From an uncultured Paracoccaceae bacterium (lineage in GTDB: Bacteria; Pseudomonadota; Alphaproteobacteria; Rhodobacterales; Rhodobacteraceae), in NCBI GenBank assembly GCA_947488175.1, contig CANKYO010000011.1:1-64000 (forward strand): a DNA stretch of 64,000 bases, in the 5' to 3' direction. The position numbers and the translations under genes are program-made. Shown in pieces: positions 29,196-38,290 of the stretch. The first letter of the stretch is position 1, and each line of letters starts with the position of its first letter. The notes beneath the pieces were generated by a model, which saw nothing but the letters and a program-made list of their open reading frames with translations, was not told the origin of the DNA and searched no databases.

Positions 29196-30167
29196 TTAGT
29201 TGGAAAGGGCGACCAGATGTGCCGCTGATCCGGTCAGGGCGGCGTAATCGTCTTCGATCACGTGCACGGCGAAGTTGCTCATGAAGCCCGCAAACCGCCC
29301 TTTGTCGCGGAAGGCCTCGCCAAAGCCGAATGTTGACAGATGCGGTGCAAAGGCACGGGCGACGCCGCCGACCAGATAGACACCCCCAAAGGGCAGTTGG
29401 ATCAAGGACAGGTTGCCACAAACCGTGCCGAGAATGCGGGTGAACAAACGTGCTGCCTCGATCGCGCGTTCATCGGTGCCGTCGGCGCAGGCGGCCATTA
29501 TATCTTTGGCCGCGCATTCCCGTGGGTCGTCCGCCTCGTTACCGAAGAACGCATAAACCCGTTCCAGACCACGCCCTGACAGTACGTCTTCGACCGCTGG
29601 AAAACCATGTGCTGTCGAAACGAACTGGCACAGCCGCAGCTCCATCTCGTTGCGGATGGGCAGGTTGGCGTGGCCGCATTCAGACGGGGGCACCATGCGT
29701 CCGCTTTCAAGATCGAACACCGGTGCCGCGTTGAAGCCAGTGCCAACGCCGACCACCAGTTTGGCGGCATTGTTTTTCGGCTCTGGCCCGGTCAGGATGC
29801 TGCGGATATTGGCGGGATCCAGATGGTCGAGCGCATGGCCCTGCGCCTGCAGATCGTTCAGGATAGCGACCGTTTCGGCGCGTGTCGCCCGGCCAAGTGT
29901 TTCCTTGTCGATGGTCCAATCCAGATTGGTCATGGCGGCGCGCCCATCGCGCACGGGGCCGGCCACGGCCACGCAAGCAGCGATAGGATCAACGCCGTCC
30001 TCGTCAGCAATGTAGCGTTTCAGTACGGATTCGAGCCCCGGAAAATCGCTGTTGCTGTAGCGGCGCACGGTGCCGTCAACAATGCGGCGGCCGTCAGCCA
30101 GCGCGACACGGGTATTGGTGCCGCCAATATCGGCGACCAGCGAATAGGTGTTGTCGGGATGGCTCAT
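29196..30167 (-). CDS. glk: Glucokinase
   Basis: Cytoplasmic ATP-dependent glucokinase of the bacterial Glk family. LVADIGGTNTRVALA is the phosphate-binding loop, VAVAGPVRDGRAAMTNLDW carries sugar-binding residues, and LVVGVGTGFNAAPV with PSECGHANLP follows. LVGGVARAF lies near the C-terminus. The ATG at 30167 begins MSHPDNTYSLVADIGG; the upstream extension belongs to the preceding gene's tail. It lies eight bases downstream of the beta-glucosidase gene and would phosphorylate glucose released from glucosides by that enzyme and by AglA. The three leftward genes glk, bgl and aglR form one arm of the glucoside locus. Confidence 0.92.
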   Translation of the reverse strand: MSHPDNTYSLVADIGGTNTRVALADGRRIVDGTVRRYSNSDFPGLESVLKRYIADEDGVDPIAACVAVAGPVRDGRAAMTNLDWTIDKETLGRATRAETVAILNDLQAQGHALDHLDPANIRSILTGPEPKNNAAKLVVGVGTGFNAAPVFDLESGRMVPPSECGHANLPIRNEMELRLCQFVSTAHGFPAVEDVLSGRGLERVYAFFGNEADDPRECAAKDIMAACADGTDERAIEAARLFTRILGTVCGNLSLIQLPFGGVYLVGGVARAFAPHLSTFGFGEAFRDKGRFAGFMSNFAVHVIEDDYAALTGSAAHLVALSN

Positions 30168-30175
30168 GGTGATCC

Positions 30176-31498
30176 TTAACGCGCGATGGCGGCTTTGAGC
30201 GCGTGATAGGACGCTTTGGGTGTCCGCTTCAAGGTCTCGAAATCCACATGCACGATCCCAAAGCGTTTCTCGTACCCGAAGGCCCATTCGTAGTTGTCCA
30301 GAAGTGACCAGTAGAAAAAGCCCTGCACGTTGGCACCGTCAGCGATGGCACGTTTGGTCGCCAGCATGTGGTCCGAGACGAAGGATGTCCGCTCCGGGTC
30401 GTAGACGGAACCGTTTTCGACGGTGTCGTCCCAGGCCATTCCGTTCTCTGTCACGTAAAGCGGCAGGTCGCCCACATAGTCGCGCGACAATCGCGTCAGG
30501 AAATGGTGCAGGCCAGAAGGGTAGATTTCCCAGCCCATTTGCGTGGTGGGCAGGTCGCCCTTAACTGATGTGAGATGTGGCCAGGCGCTGTCTGGATCGT
30601 GCAGGACACGATGCCGGGTGTAATAGTTGACGCCGAGCCAGTCCATTGGTTGGCTGATCAGGTCCATGTCGTCCTGCCAGCCAGTGGGCATGTGGGGTTC
30701 GAAACCGGCCAGCACCTCTTTGGGGTAGGCCCCCTTGGCGGCGGCTTCGATGAACCAGCGGTTGAAGATGGCGTCTTGTAGGCTGGCGGCGGCTGCCGCT
30801 TCGGGTGTATCATCAGCGGGGGTGGTGTGATCGAAGTTCAGCACGATGCCGCAGTTTTGCATGCCCTTGGCGCGCAACCGTTCCAAGGCGGTACCGTGGG
30901 CCAGCATGATGTGATGCATGGCCCGCGCTGTGGCGCGCAGGTCGCGCAGACCTGGCGCGTGGTGGCCAAGAAAATGCGACAGAAAGGCCACGCACCACGG
31001 TTCGTTGATCGTGGCAATGGCCGCGACCCGGTCTCCGATCCTGTCGGTGATCACATCAGTGAAATCGCCAAAAAATTCACAGGTATCGCGGTTCGCCCAT
31101 CCGCCCTTATCCGCCAGTGTTGAAGGCAGTTCCCAGTGATAGAGTGTCTGAAATGGCTTCAGACCCCGTTCAAGCATCGCATCGACCAGCCTGTCGTAGA
31201 AATCAAGCCCTTCGGCATTGGGTGTTCGCCCGTCCGGCATGACCCGGGCCCAGGAGGTCGAAAACCGGTAGGCGTCGAGCCCGGCATCTTTCAGCAGATC
31301 AAGGTCTTCGGGGTAGCGATGGTAGTGGTCGCAGGCCAGCGCGCCATCTTCTGCGCGCACGACATTGCCGGGCGTTGCGGCAAACGTATCCCAGTGAGTT
31401 GATCCGGCCCCGCCGAATTTGTGGCCTTCGATCTGGTATGCGGCTGTGGCGGCCCCGAAAGTGAAACCTTCGGGGAAATCGGAACGTTTGAAGTCCAT
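30176..31498 (-). CDS. Beta-glucosidase, glycoside hydrolase family 1
   Basis: Cytoplasmic retaining glycosidase of 440 residues. The acid/base Glu166 is in TINEPWCVAF and the nucleophile Glu351 is in YVTENGMAWDD. The N-terminal FTFGAATAAYQIEG is the GH1 signature. No signal peptide is present, so the substrate must be imported. A beta-glucosidase beside alpha-glucoside transport genes is also seen in the rhizobial agl region and suggests that the transporter or regulator serves more than one disaccharide. It sits two bases downstream of aglR and eight upstream of glk. Confidence 0.92.
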   Translation of the reverse strand: MDFKRSDFPEGFTFGAATAAYQIEGHKFGGAGSTHWDTFAATPGNVVRAEDGALACDHYHRYPEDLDLLKDAGLDAYRFSTSWARVMPDGRTPNAEGLDFYDRLVDAMLERGLKPFQTLYHWELPSTLADKGGWANRDTCEFFGDFTDVITDRIGDRVAAIATINEPWCVAFLSHFLGHHAPGLRDLRATARAMHHIMLAHGTALERLRAKGMQNCGIVLNFDHTTPADDTPEAAAAASLQDAIFNRWFIEAAAKGAYPKEVLAGFEPHMPTGWQDDMDLISQPMDWLGVNYYTRHRVLHDPDSAWPHLTSVKGDLPTTQMGWEIYPSGLHHFLTRLSRDYVGDLPLYVTENGMAWDDTVENGSVYDPERTSFVSDHMLATKRAIADGANVQGFFYWSLLDNYEWAFGYEKRFGIVHVDFETLKRTPKASYHALKAAIAR

Positions 31499-31500
31499 AA

Positions 31501-32532
31501 TCAGTCCTTTCGAGGGGCAGGGCCGGTCGAGCCGCCCACCATCAGTTCAGCCTCGAGCAGGATCGCCTTTGGTGTGCCGCCGGGGTTGGCAATAATATCG
31601 AGCAGTATATGCGCCAATTGCCTGCCTGCCTCGCGCACCGATGACCGGGTTGCGGTGAAAATCGGAACGTCCCCGCCATTCTGCAGATAAGACAGGGCAT
31701 CGTCATGGGTGATGATTGATACATCACGCCCGATGGTCAGCCCCTGTTCTTCGACCGCACGCCGCGCCCCCAGCGCGCTGATCAGTGATGAGGCAAGGAT
31801 CGCCGTTGGTGCGTTTGTTTCTTGCAGCATATCACGGGTGGATTGGTAGCCAAAAACCTCGGTCATTTCGCCAGAGCGCATCAGTGCAGGGTCTACTGCG
31901 ACGTTGTGCGCACGCAGGGCATCTTCGTAACCTGCGCGGCGTCTGTGTGCGAAATCCATGACTTCCAGACCGTTGATCAGGGCAATCCGTCGGTGCCCCA
32001 GATCAAAAAGAAAACGGGTGGCCCGCTCAAAGGCACTGCGATTGTTGACGTCGAGCCATGCATAGGGGGTTTCGCACCCCGTGGCGCGACCGTGGACGGC
32101 GAAGGGCAAGCCTAATTCCTGCAACAGCGGGATGCGCGGATCGTTCATGCGCGGGCCATGCACGATCACCCCATCGACAGCCCGCCGCGATTTAAGGCCG
32201 CGATAGATCTGGTGTTCGTCTTCGTCGGCGACAATCGACAGGATCATCTCGTAGCCGTGGCGCGCATATGTTTCGCCTGCGCCAGCGATGAAATCGCCGA
32301 AGATCGGGTTTACCATCTCATGCTTGGTGGACATCGGGATGACATGGCCGATGGCAAGCGCCTTGCCGGTGGCCAAACCCTTGGCGCGGGTGCTGGGGCG
32401 GTAGTTGAAGGCCTTTGCTGCTTCCTCGACCCGGGCGCGTGTGGCGGCACTCACCTCCGGGTAGCCGTTCAAGGCGCGGCTGACCGTGGTTTGGCTAAGT
32501 CCCAGATTCTGTGAGAGTTCTTTGAGGTTCAT
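31501..32532 (-). CDS. aglR: LacI-family transcriptional regulator (AglR-like)
   Basis: LacI/GalR repressor with N-terminal helix-turn-helix MNLKELSQNLGLSQTTVSRALNGY and hinge RPSTRAKGL, then a periplasmic-binding-type sugar domain. The ATG at 32532 places the helix-turn-helix at the extreme N-terminus, as usual; the longer 32559 frame would cover an operator. It is divergent from aglE with palindromic CCAAAGCGCTTTGG-type sites in the gap, one beside its own start. It probably represses both arms of the locus until a glucoside binds. The name rests on context and operator type. Confidence 0.85.
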   Translation of the reverse strand: MNLKELSQNLGLSQTTVSRALNGYPEVSAATRARVEEAAKAFNYRPSTRAKGLATGKALAIGHVIPMSTKHEMVNPIFGDFIAGAGETYARHGYEMILSIVADEDEHQIYRGLKSRRAVDGVIVHGPRMNDPRIPLLQELGLPFAVHGRATGCETPYAWLDVNNRSAFERATRFLFDLGHRRIALINGLEVMDFAHRRRAGYEDALRAHNVAVDPALMRSGEMTEVFGYQSTRDMLQETNAPTAILASSLISALGARRAVEEQGLTIGRDVSIITHDDALSYLQNGGDVPIFTATRSSVREAGRQLAHILLDIIANPGGTPKAILLEAELMVGGSTGPAPRKD

Positions 32533-32544
32533 ACCGGTTTTTCG

Positions 32545-32558
32545 CCAAAGCGCTTTCA
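32545..32558. promoter_or_regulatory. LacI-type operator next to aglR start
   Basis: CCAAAGCGCTTTCA matches the palindrome CCAAAGCGCTTTGG at 12 of 14 bases, with the AAAGCGCTTT core intact. It lies 12-26 bases ahead of the aglR ATG, in position for autorepression. Confidence 0.65.
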
Positions 32559-32640
32559 ATTATGACGGCCGAAAGGGGCCGTCAGAAAAATCTCCGTAAT
32601 CGTTTCAGTATCGGCGATGCCTCCGGATTCCAAGTTTTTT

Positions 32641-32654
32641 TTCGAGCGCTTTGG
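32641..32654. promoter_or_regulatory. Weaker LacI-type operator
   Basis: TTCGAGCGCTTTGG keeps the right half of the palindrome and a degenerate left half. It lies 54 bases from the perfect site, about five helical turns, and next to a TTGACA hexamer at 32659-32664. Confidence 0.45.
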
Positions 32655-32694
32655 CCGGTTGACAGTAGGGTCAACTTGGATGAGGGTAGGGCAT

Positions 32695-32715
32695 CCAAAG
32701 CGCTTTGGCTATGAT
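32695..32715 (+). promoter_or_regulatory. aglE promoter core with perfect LacI-type operator
   Basis: The perfect palindrome CCAAAGCGCTTTGG (32695-32708) is followed immediately by TATGAT (32710-32715), a good -10 hexamer. The operator therefore fills the spacer of the likely aglE promoter, so bound repressor would block polymerase. No good -35 was found at the right distance. Confidence 0.6.
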
Positions 32716-32798
32716 TCCAAATTGCTGCAGGAAAGCCAAAGCATGGTAACATGCAAACGTAAGTCACGCGCAATGACGCGCGATTGGGAGGACATTCA

Positions 32799-34067
32799 AT
32801 GAAAACGAAACTGTATGCCGGTGTGGCAGCGGTTGCCCTGACTGCAGGTGCCGTTCAGGCCGAGCAGATCACTGTTTTTGGCCCTTGGCTGGGCCCCGAC
32901 CAGGAAAATGTCGAAAAGGTGCTTGCGGCGTTCGCCGAAGCGTCTGGTCACGACGTGCGCTACACTGGTTCAGACAGCTTCGAGCAGCAGATCCTGATCG
33001 ATGCCGAGGCGGGGTCTGCCCCCAACGTGTCTGTCTTTCCGCAGCCCGGTCTGGCGTCCGACATGGCCAGCCGCGGTTTCCTGACACCGCTGCGCGATGG
33101 CACGGACGACTGGCTGCGTGAAAACTATGCCGCTGGTCAGTCCTGGGTTGATCTAGGCACCTATGCCAACGAAGACGGCGAAGACGGGCTGTACGGCTTC
33201 TTCTACAAGGTCGATGTGAAGTCACTTGTCTGGTACATTCCCGAGAATTTTGAGGATGCAGGGTACGAAGTACCTGAAACCATGGAAGAATTAAAGGCGT
33301 TGACGGATCAGATCGTGGCAGACGGCGAGACGCCGTGGTGCATCGGCCTGGGCTCCGGCGGCGCAACGGGTTGGCCTGCGACCGACTGGGTTGAAGACAT
33401 GATGCTGCGCACGCAGCCGCCCGAAGTCTATGACGCGTGGGTCAGCAACGAGATGCCCTTTGACGCGCCAGAAGTCGTAGCCGCCATCGAAGAGTTCGGT
33501 GCATTCGCCCGCAATGACGACTACGTCGCCGGTGGTGCCGGTGCAGTTGCGACAACCGACTTCCGCGACAGCCCCAAGGGTATGTTCGCCTCACCCCCTC
33601 AGTGCTACATGCACCGGCAGGCATCGTTCATTCCGGCCTTCTTCCCTGAAGGTACCGAAGTGGGCGAGGATGTCGATTTCTTCTACTTCCCGGCTTATGC
33701 CGAGAAGGATCTGGGGTCTCCCGTTCTGGGGGCTGGCACACTTTGGGCCATCACCAACGAGAATGAAGCGGCACACGAGCTGATCGCATTCTTGCAGACG
33801 CCGGAGGCACACGAGATCTGGATGGGTCTGGGTGGTTTTTTGACTCCGCATACTGGTGTTGATCTGGGTGCCTTCAGCGATCCGACACTCGGCAAGATGA
33901 ACGAGATCCTGCTCGGCGCGACAACCTTCCGCTTTGACGCATCTGACCTGATGCCCGGCGGTGTTGGTGCCGGGTCGTTCTGGACCGGCATGGTCGACTA
34001 TGCTGGCGGTAAGGATGCGGGCGAGGTGGCATCGGCCATCCAGTCATCCTGGGACTCGCTGAAGTAA
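32799..34067 (+). CDS. aglE: Alpha-glucoside ABC transporter substrate-binding protein
   Basis: Periplasmic sugar-binding protein of extracellular solute-binding family 1, 422 residues. A short signal peptide (KTKLYAGVAAVALTAGAVQA) is cleaved before EQITVFGPW. The mature part has the family pattern, for example SGHDVRYTGSDSFEQQ and LGSGGATGWPATDW, and the LPQPGLASDMA-type region. GGGAGG seven bases ahead of the ATG at 32799 fixes the start. It heads the aglEFGAK operon behind the operator-controlled promoter, and a hairpin after it probably lowers expression of the permease genes. Confidence 0.9.
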   Translation: MKTKLYAGVAAVALTAGAVQAEQITVFGPWLGPDQENVEKVLAAFAEASGHDVRYTGSDSFEQQILIDAEAGSAPNVSVFPQPGLASDMASRGFLTPLRDGTDDWLRENYAAGQSWVDLGTYANEDGEDGLYGFFYKVDVKSLVWYIPENFEDAGYEVPETMEELKALTDQIVADGETPWCIGLGSGGATGWPATDWVEDMMLRTQPPEVYDAWVSNEMPFDAPEVVAAIEEFGAFARNDDYVAGGAGAVATTDFRDSPKGMFASPPQCYMHRQASFIPAFFPEGTEVGEDVDFFYFPAYAEKDLGSPVLGAGTLWAITNENEAAHELIAFLQTPEAHEIWMGLGGFLTPHTGVDLGAFSDPTLGKMNEILLGATTFRFDASDLMPGGVGAGSFWTGMVDYAGGKDAGEVASAIQSSWDSLK

Positions 34068-34090
34068 GTCTGACGGACTTCAAAGCATTG

Positions 34091-34115
34091 GGATGGTCCG
34101 GCCACCGGGCCGTCC
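34091..34115 (+). terminator. Attenuating hairpin after aglE
   Basis: GGATGGTCCGG and CCGGGCCGTCC can form an imperfect GC-rich stem in the 77-base gap between aglE and aglF. There is no T-run. Such hairpins often protect the 3' end of the binding-protein mRNA and reduce read-through into permease genes. Confidence 0.45.
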
Positions 34116-34144
34116 CCACCAAAACATAGCCTAGGGAGGGGACT

Positions 34145-35371
34145 ATGCATCCAGCATTACTTGGTCTTGTGACCATTGTGGTCGGTGTCGGCGGTTGTTT
34201 GGCGTATTTCTACTTTTCCAACCTCGTTCTGGACAAATTCATTTTTCCCGCGAAGGGCACGGATGCGGGCCGGAACATCAATCGCGCCAATATGGTCCGT
34301 CCCTGGCTTTTTCTCTTTCCTGCTATTCTGGCCCTGGGCCTCTATCTGGCTTATCCGGTTGTTGCCACCTTGTGGTATTCGCTGACTGACCGCGATCAGG
34401 GCGGTGCTTTTGTCGGGCTGGCCAATTACAACCAGATGTTCGGCGAACCGAAATTCTGGGAAGCCATGCGCAATAACATGCTTTGGCTGATTATTGTTCC
34501 TGCTGCCTCGACCGCTTTTGGCTTGTTGGCAGCACAGCTGACGGATCGGATCAAATGGGGCAGTTTTGCAAAATCCCTGATCTTCATGCCGATGGCGATT
34601 TCATTCGTCGGTGCGGCGGTTATCTTCAAGCTGATCTATGATACCCGCCCTGTGGATCAGAACCAGATTGGTGTGCTGAACGCTGTCTGGCTGCAGTTCG
34701 AAGGCGGTCTCGGGTCGTTTCTGATCCTTCGATTGTTGCCAGGTCTGTTGACGATTTGCGCGGCTGCGGCTGCGTTGTTCGTCGCCTATGGGCAGTTTAG
34801 GGCGGCGATGGAAAGCCGCGGCGGGGCCTTGGCCAAGACCATGCATGGTGTGCTGATCGCGGTACTGGTCTTTGTCGCGTTGGCCTGCCTGTCGTTGACT
34901 TACGGGGCCTTTACCAATGCCCATCCTTACGGTGAGCCGCAGACTTGGTTGACCATTCCCGGATGGAACTCTTTCTTTTTGATGATCGTCCTGATTTGGA
35001 TTCAGACAGGTTTTGCCATGGTGATCCTGTCTGCAGCGCTACGCGGTATCCCCGAAGAAACGGTTGAGGCGGCGATTGTGGACGGGGCCAACCCGTTTCA
35101 GGTGTTTTTCAAAATCAAGATGCCGCAGATCGCAGGTACCATTGTAGTGGTCTGGACGACGATCACCCTAGTGGTGCTCAAGGTCTTTGACATCGTGTTT
35201 GCGATGACCAATGGCCAGTGGGAAACACAGGTTCTGGCCAACTACATGTTCGACAAACTGTTTCGCGCCAATGACTGGGGGGTCGGTTCGGCCAGTGCCA
35301 TGATCATCATGCTGCTGGTTAGCCCGATCCTGGTCTGGAATGTCTATAACGCCCGGAAGGAGATGCGGTAA
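34145..35371 (+). CDS. aglF: Alpha-glucoside ABC transporter permease
   Basis: Inner-membrane permease of the MalF type, 408 residues with about eight hydrophobic segments. The EAA loop that docks the ATPase reads EETVEAAIVDGANPFQVFFKIKMPQI. The protein has an extra N-terminal helix and, at about residues 195-265, an inserted pair of hydrophobic segments compared with shorter MalF-type subunits, as is usual for AglF. Its TAA overlaps the aglG ATG by one base (TAATG), indicating coupled translation. With AglG broken in this sequence, it would lack its partner. Confidence 0.88.
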   Translation: MHPALLGLVTIVVGVGGCLAYFYFSNLVLDKFIFPAKGTDAGRNINRANMVRPWLFLFPAILALGLYLAYPVVATLWYSLTDRDQGGAFVGLANYNQMFGEPKFWEAMRNNMLWLIIVPAASTAFGLLAAQLTDRIKWGSFAKSLIFMPMAISFVGAAVIFKLIYDTRPVDQNQIGVLNAVWLQFEGGLGSFLILRLLPGLLTICAAAAALFVAYGQFRAAMESRGGALAKTMHGVLIAVLVFVALACLSLTYGAFTNAHPYGEPQTWLTIPGWNSFFLMIVLIWIQTGFAMVILSAALRGIPEETVEAAIVDGANPFQVFFKIKMPQIAGTIVVVWTTITLVVLKVFDIVFAMTNGQWETQVLANYMFDKLFRANDWGVGSASAMIIMLLVSPILVWNVYNARKEMR

Positions 35372-36524
35372 TGGATAATATTGCTGGCAGCAAGTCGAGC
35401 CTTGGCTGGGCGGTACAAATCTCGGTCGTGCTTTTGGTGGCGTTGTGGCTGTTTCCAACGGTGGGTCTGTTGGTGTCGTCCTTCCGGACATCGGATCAGA
35501 TTTCCAGTTCCGGCTGGTGGCAATCGCTGTTTCCCACCGAGCAGAACATGACCCTGCGCACCACTGACCCGGATAACGAAGGCGCTCAGACGCTGATTGA
35601 TGGCGTTTACACTATTTCGGGAAATCTGTTTGGCGAGCCGGGCGATGCGGAGATCAGTGTTTGGGGCACGTCATCCCGCGCGATTGACGTCTATACACCC
35701 GGCGAAACCGCCGATCTGGGTGATGGTGAAACGATCACCGTGCAAGCGAATGGCGATTATGTCTGGACCGGAACCGAGGAGCTTTCAGGTCGAGGCCAAC
35801 GGGCTTTTGTGACGGCGACAACGCCCCCCGACTTTACGCTGGACAACTATGAACAAGTCCTGCTGAGCGACAATGCGACGGATAGTATGGCCAAGCGTTC
35901 TTCAATACGCTGACTGTGACGATCCCGGCGACCATCATTCCCATCGTGATTGCGGCTTTTGCTGCCTATGCGCTGGCTTGGATGGATTTTCCGGGGCGGG
36001 CCATTCTGATCGCCATGGTCGTGGGCTTGCTGGTGGTGCCCTTGCAATTGGCGCTAATCCCCCTCTTGAAACTGCATTTGGATATCGGCATCGGGAAGGG
36101 GTATTTAGGCACCTGGATGGCCCATACCGGGTTCGGGTTACCGCTCGCCATATATCTCTTGCGCAACTACATGGTGGGGCTGCCGCGTGACATTATTGAG
36201 AATGCCAAAGTGGACGGTGCGACGGATTTCCAGATCTTTACCAAGATCATCCTGCCGCTATCCTTCCCAGCGCTCGCGTCATTTGCGATCTTCCAGTTCC
36301 TGTGGACATGGAATGACCTGCTGGTCGCCAAGGTATTCCTGATTGATGCGACGGGCGATACGACTGTGATGACCAACCAGATCGTGGAGCTTTTGGGTAC
36401 ACGGGGTGGCAACTGGGAAATCTTGGCCACGGCAGCCTTCGTGTCGATTGCGGTGCCGCTGGTCGTGTTCTTTGCCATGCAGAAATACCTCGTCCGCGGC
36501 CTGCTGGCCGGGTCGGTGAAGTAA
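35371..36524 (+). pseudogene. aglG: Alpha-glucoside ABC transporter permease aglG, frameshifted
   Basis: The frame from 35371 encodes an AglG N-terminus (first helix, then a periplasmic domain of about 130 residues) and stops at 35913. The remainder, with five helices and the EAA loop DIIENAKVDGATDFQIFTKIILP, is open in the +2 frame and ends at 36524. Sequence around 35890-35897 reads GCC AAG CGT TCT, where GCC AAG GCG TTC TTC would continue the protein. Loss of one G near 35895 restores everything, giving a normal 384-residue AglG. Either the gene is inactivated or this is an assembly/sequencing error. Without it the transporter should not work. Both halves look otherwise undamaged. Confidence 0.88.
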
Positions 36525-36531
36525 GTGACAA

Positions 36532-36600
36532 CCGTCCCGGGCTTGGCCCGGGACCTCAACCACGCCGCTCCGAAGAGGTCCCGGGTCAAGCCCGGGACGG
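36532..36600. repeat. REP-like inverted repeat between aglG and aglA
   Basis: Two 26-base arms (36532-36557 and 36575-36600) are inverted copies with a single mismatch, separated by 17 bases. Each arm is itself a palindrome of the type GTCCCGGGC-TTG-GCCCGGGAC. This is the look of a dispersed intergenic REP-type element, and it can form a very strong RNA hairpin in the operon mRNA. Confidence 0.85.
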
Positions 36601-36622
36601 GGCCGCGATAGGAACGACATTG

Positions 36623-38269
36623 ATGAACACGAACCTGGCCACACAGCCGGACATGGCCATCGACAAGGACTGGTGGCGCGGTGCAGTGATCTATCAGATC
36701 TATCCGCGCAGTTATCAGGACAGTAATGGCGATGGGGTGGGCGACCTCTTGGGGATTGTCCAGCGGCTGCCCTATATCGCCTCGCTTGGGGTTGATGCGA
36801 TCTGGATATCGCCCTTCTTCATGTCGCCGATGAAGGATTTCGGCTACGACGTGAGCGATTATTGCGATGTTGATCCGATGTTTGGGTCGCTGGCTGATTT
36901 CGATGCTGTGGTGGATACTGCGCATCGGCTGGGCATTCGTGTGATGATCGATCTGGTGTTGAGCCACACGAGCGACCAACACCCCTGGTTCGCAGAAAGC
37001 CGCGCCAACCGGACCAACGACAAGGCCAACTGGTATGTCTGGGCTGACCCGAAACCGGATGGAACGCCACCCACCAATTGGTTGTCGATCTTTGGCGGAT
37101 CCGGCTGGCAGTGGGATGCCCGGCGCGAGCAGTATTACCTGCACAATTTCCTTGTGTCACAGCCGGATCTGAATTTCCACGAACCTGCCGTGCAGGATGC
37201 GCTGCTGGATGTTGCCCGGTTCTGGTTGAATCGGGGTTGTGATGGGTTCCGGCTGGATACGATCAATTTCTATATGCATGACGAAGAGTTGCGCGACAAT
37301 CCAGCGCTGCCCCCGGAAAAGCGTAATGCGACGATTGCCCCGTCAGTTAACCCCTACAACCATCAGGAACATCTTTACGACAAGAACCACCCGGACAATG
37401 TGAAGTTTCTGGCGCGGTTGCGTGAAGTGATGGAACCTTATGGTGCTGCTGCGGTGGGTGAGGTGGGCGATGCCCAGCGTGGTCTTGAGATTATGGGCGA
37501 ATACACGGCCGGCGATGATCTGATGCAGATGTGCTATGCCTTTGAATTCCTGTCCAAGGACCAGCCAACCGCCGCCCGTATTGTCGAGGTCATGAACCGG
37601 GTTGATGAGGTCGCTGCCGATGGTTGGGCGTGCTGGGCGTTTTCGAACCACGATGTGATGCGCCATGCCAGCCGCTGGAACCTGCCACCGGCGGCCCAGC
37701 GTATGTTTGCGACGCTGATCATGTGCCTGCGCGGTTCGGTCTGCCTGTATCAAGGCGAGGAACTGGGGCTGCCCGAGGCGGATGTGCCGTTTGAGGCATT
37801 GCAGGACCCCTATGGCATTGAGTTCTGGCCGGAATTCAAGGGGCGTGACGGCTGCCGGACCCCAATGGTGTGGGAGCCGAGCAACCAGAATGGCGGGTTT
37901 TCGTCGGCAAAACCTTGGCTGCCCGTCGCTTCTGAGCATCTGCATATGTCCGTTGCCGCACAAGAGGACGAGCCGGGCGCGCTGCTGCACCATTACCGCA
38001 AGGCCATCGCGTTCCGCCATTCGCACCCGGCTATCAGTGTCGGTGCGCATGACGGGCTGCGCGCCAAGCGCGATGTGGTCTATTTCACGCGCACATCCGG
38101 CGACCAGACAATTTTCTGTGCATTTAACGTGAGTGAAACACCATCCGATTTCGATCTGCCCGAGGGGGAATGGACACCTATTGGTGCCGAACTGGGTAGT
38201 GCGCATGTATCTGCGGATGGACGACTGCATCTTGGGCCGTGGCAAGTCTGCCTCGCGCTCAAGCGATAA
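36623..38269 (+). CDS. aglA: Alpha-glucosidase, glycoside hydrolase family 13
   Basis: Cytoplasmic exo-acting alpha-glucosidase that splits imported maltose, sucrose or trehalose-type sugars. GH13 regions are visible: VDAIWISPFF, MIDLVLSHTSDQHPWF, DGFRLDTINFYMHD (nucleophile Asp), AVGEVGD (acid/base Glu) and SNHDVMRHASRW. The 549-residue length fits the oligo-1,6-glucosidase/AglA group, and no signal peptide is present. The ATG at 36623 is used; a TTG directly before it is in frame. It follows the REP-like element and lies 21 bases ahead of aglK. Confidence 0.92.
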   Translation: MNTNLATQPDMAIDKDWWRGAVIYQIYPRSYQDSNGDGVGDLLGIVQRLPYIASLGVDAIWISPFFMSPMKDFGYDVSDYCDVDPMFGSLADFDAVVDTAHRLGIRVMIDLVLSHTSDQHPWFAESRANRTNDKANWYVWADPKPDGTPPTNWLSIFGGSGWQWDARREQYYLHNFLVSQPDLNFHEPAVQDALLDVARFWLNRGCDGFRLDTINFYMHDEELRDNPALPPEKRNATIAPSVNPYNHQEHLYDKNHPDNVKFLARLREVMEPYGAAAVGEVGDAQRGLEIMGEYTAGDDLMQMCYAFEFLSKDQPTAARIVEVMNRVDEVAADGWACWAFSNHDVMRHASRWNLPPAAQRMFATLIMCLRGSVCLYQGEELGLPEADVPFEALQDPYGIEFWPEFKGRDGCRTPMVWEPSNQNGGFSSAKPWLPVASEHLHMSVAAQEDEPGALLHHYRKAIAFRHSHPAISVGAHDGLRAKRDVVYFTRTSGDQTIFCAFNVSETPSDFDLPEGEWTPIGAELGSAHVSADGRLHLGPWQVCLALKR

Positions 38270-38290
38270 GAACATGAAGGGGAGTGAGAC

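Noticed and set aside
28723-29421. Minus-strand ORF of 232 codons spanning the cckA-glk gap
   Set aside because: It overlaps the ends of cckA and glk, lacks any domain, and has no ribosome site. The 258-base gap between those genes shows no convincing gene.
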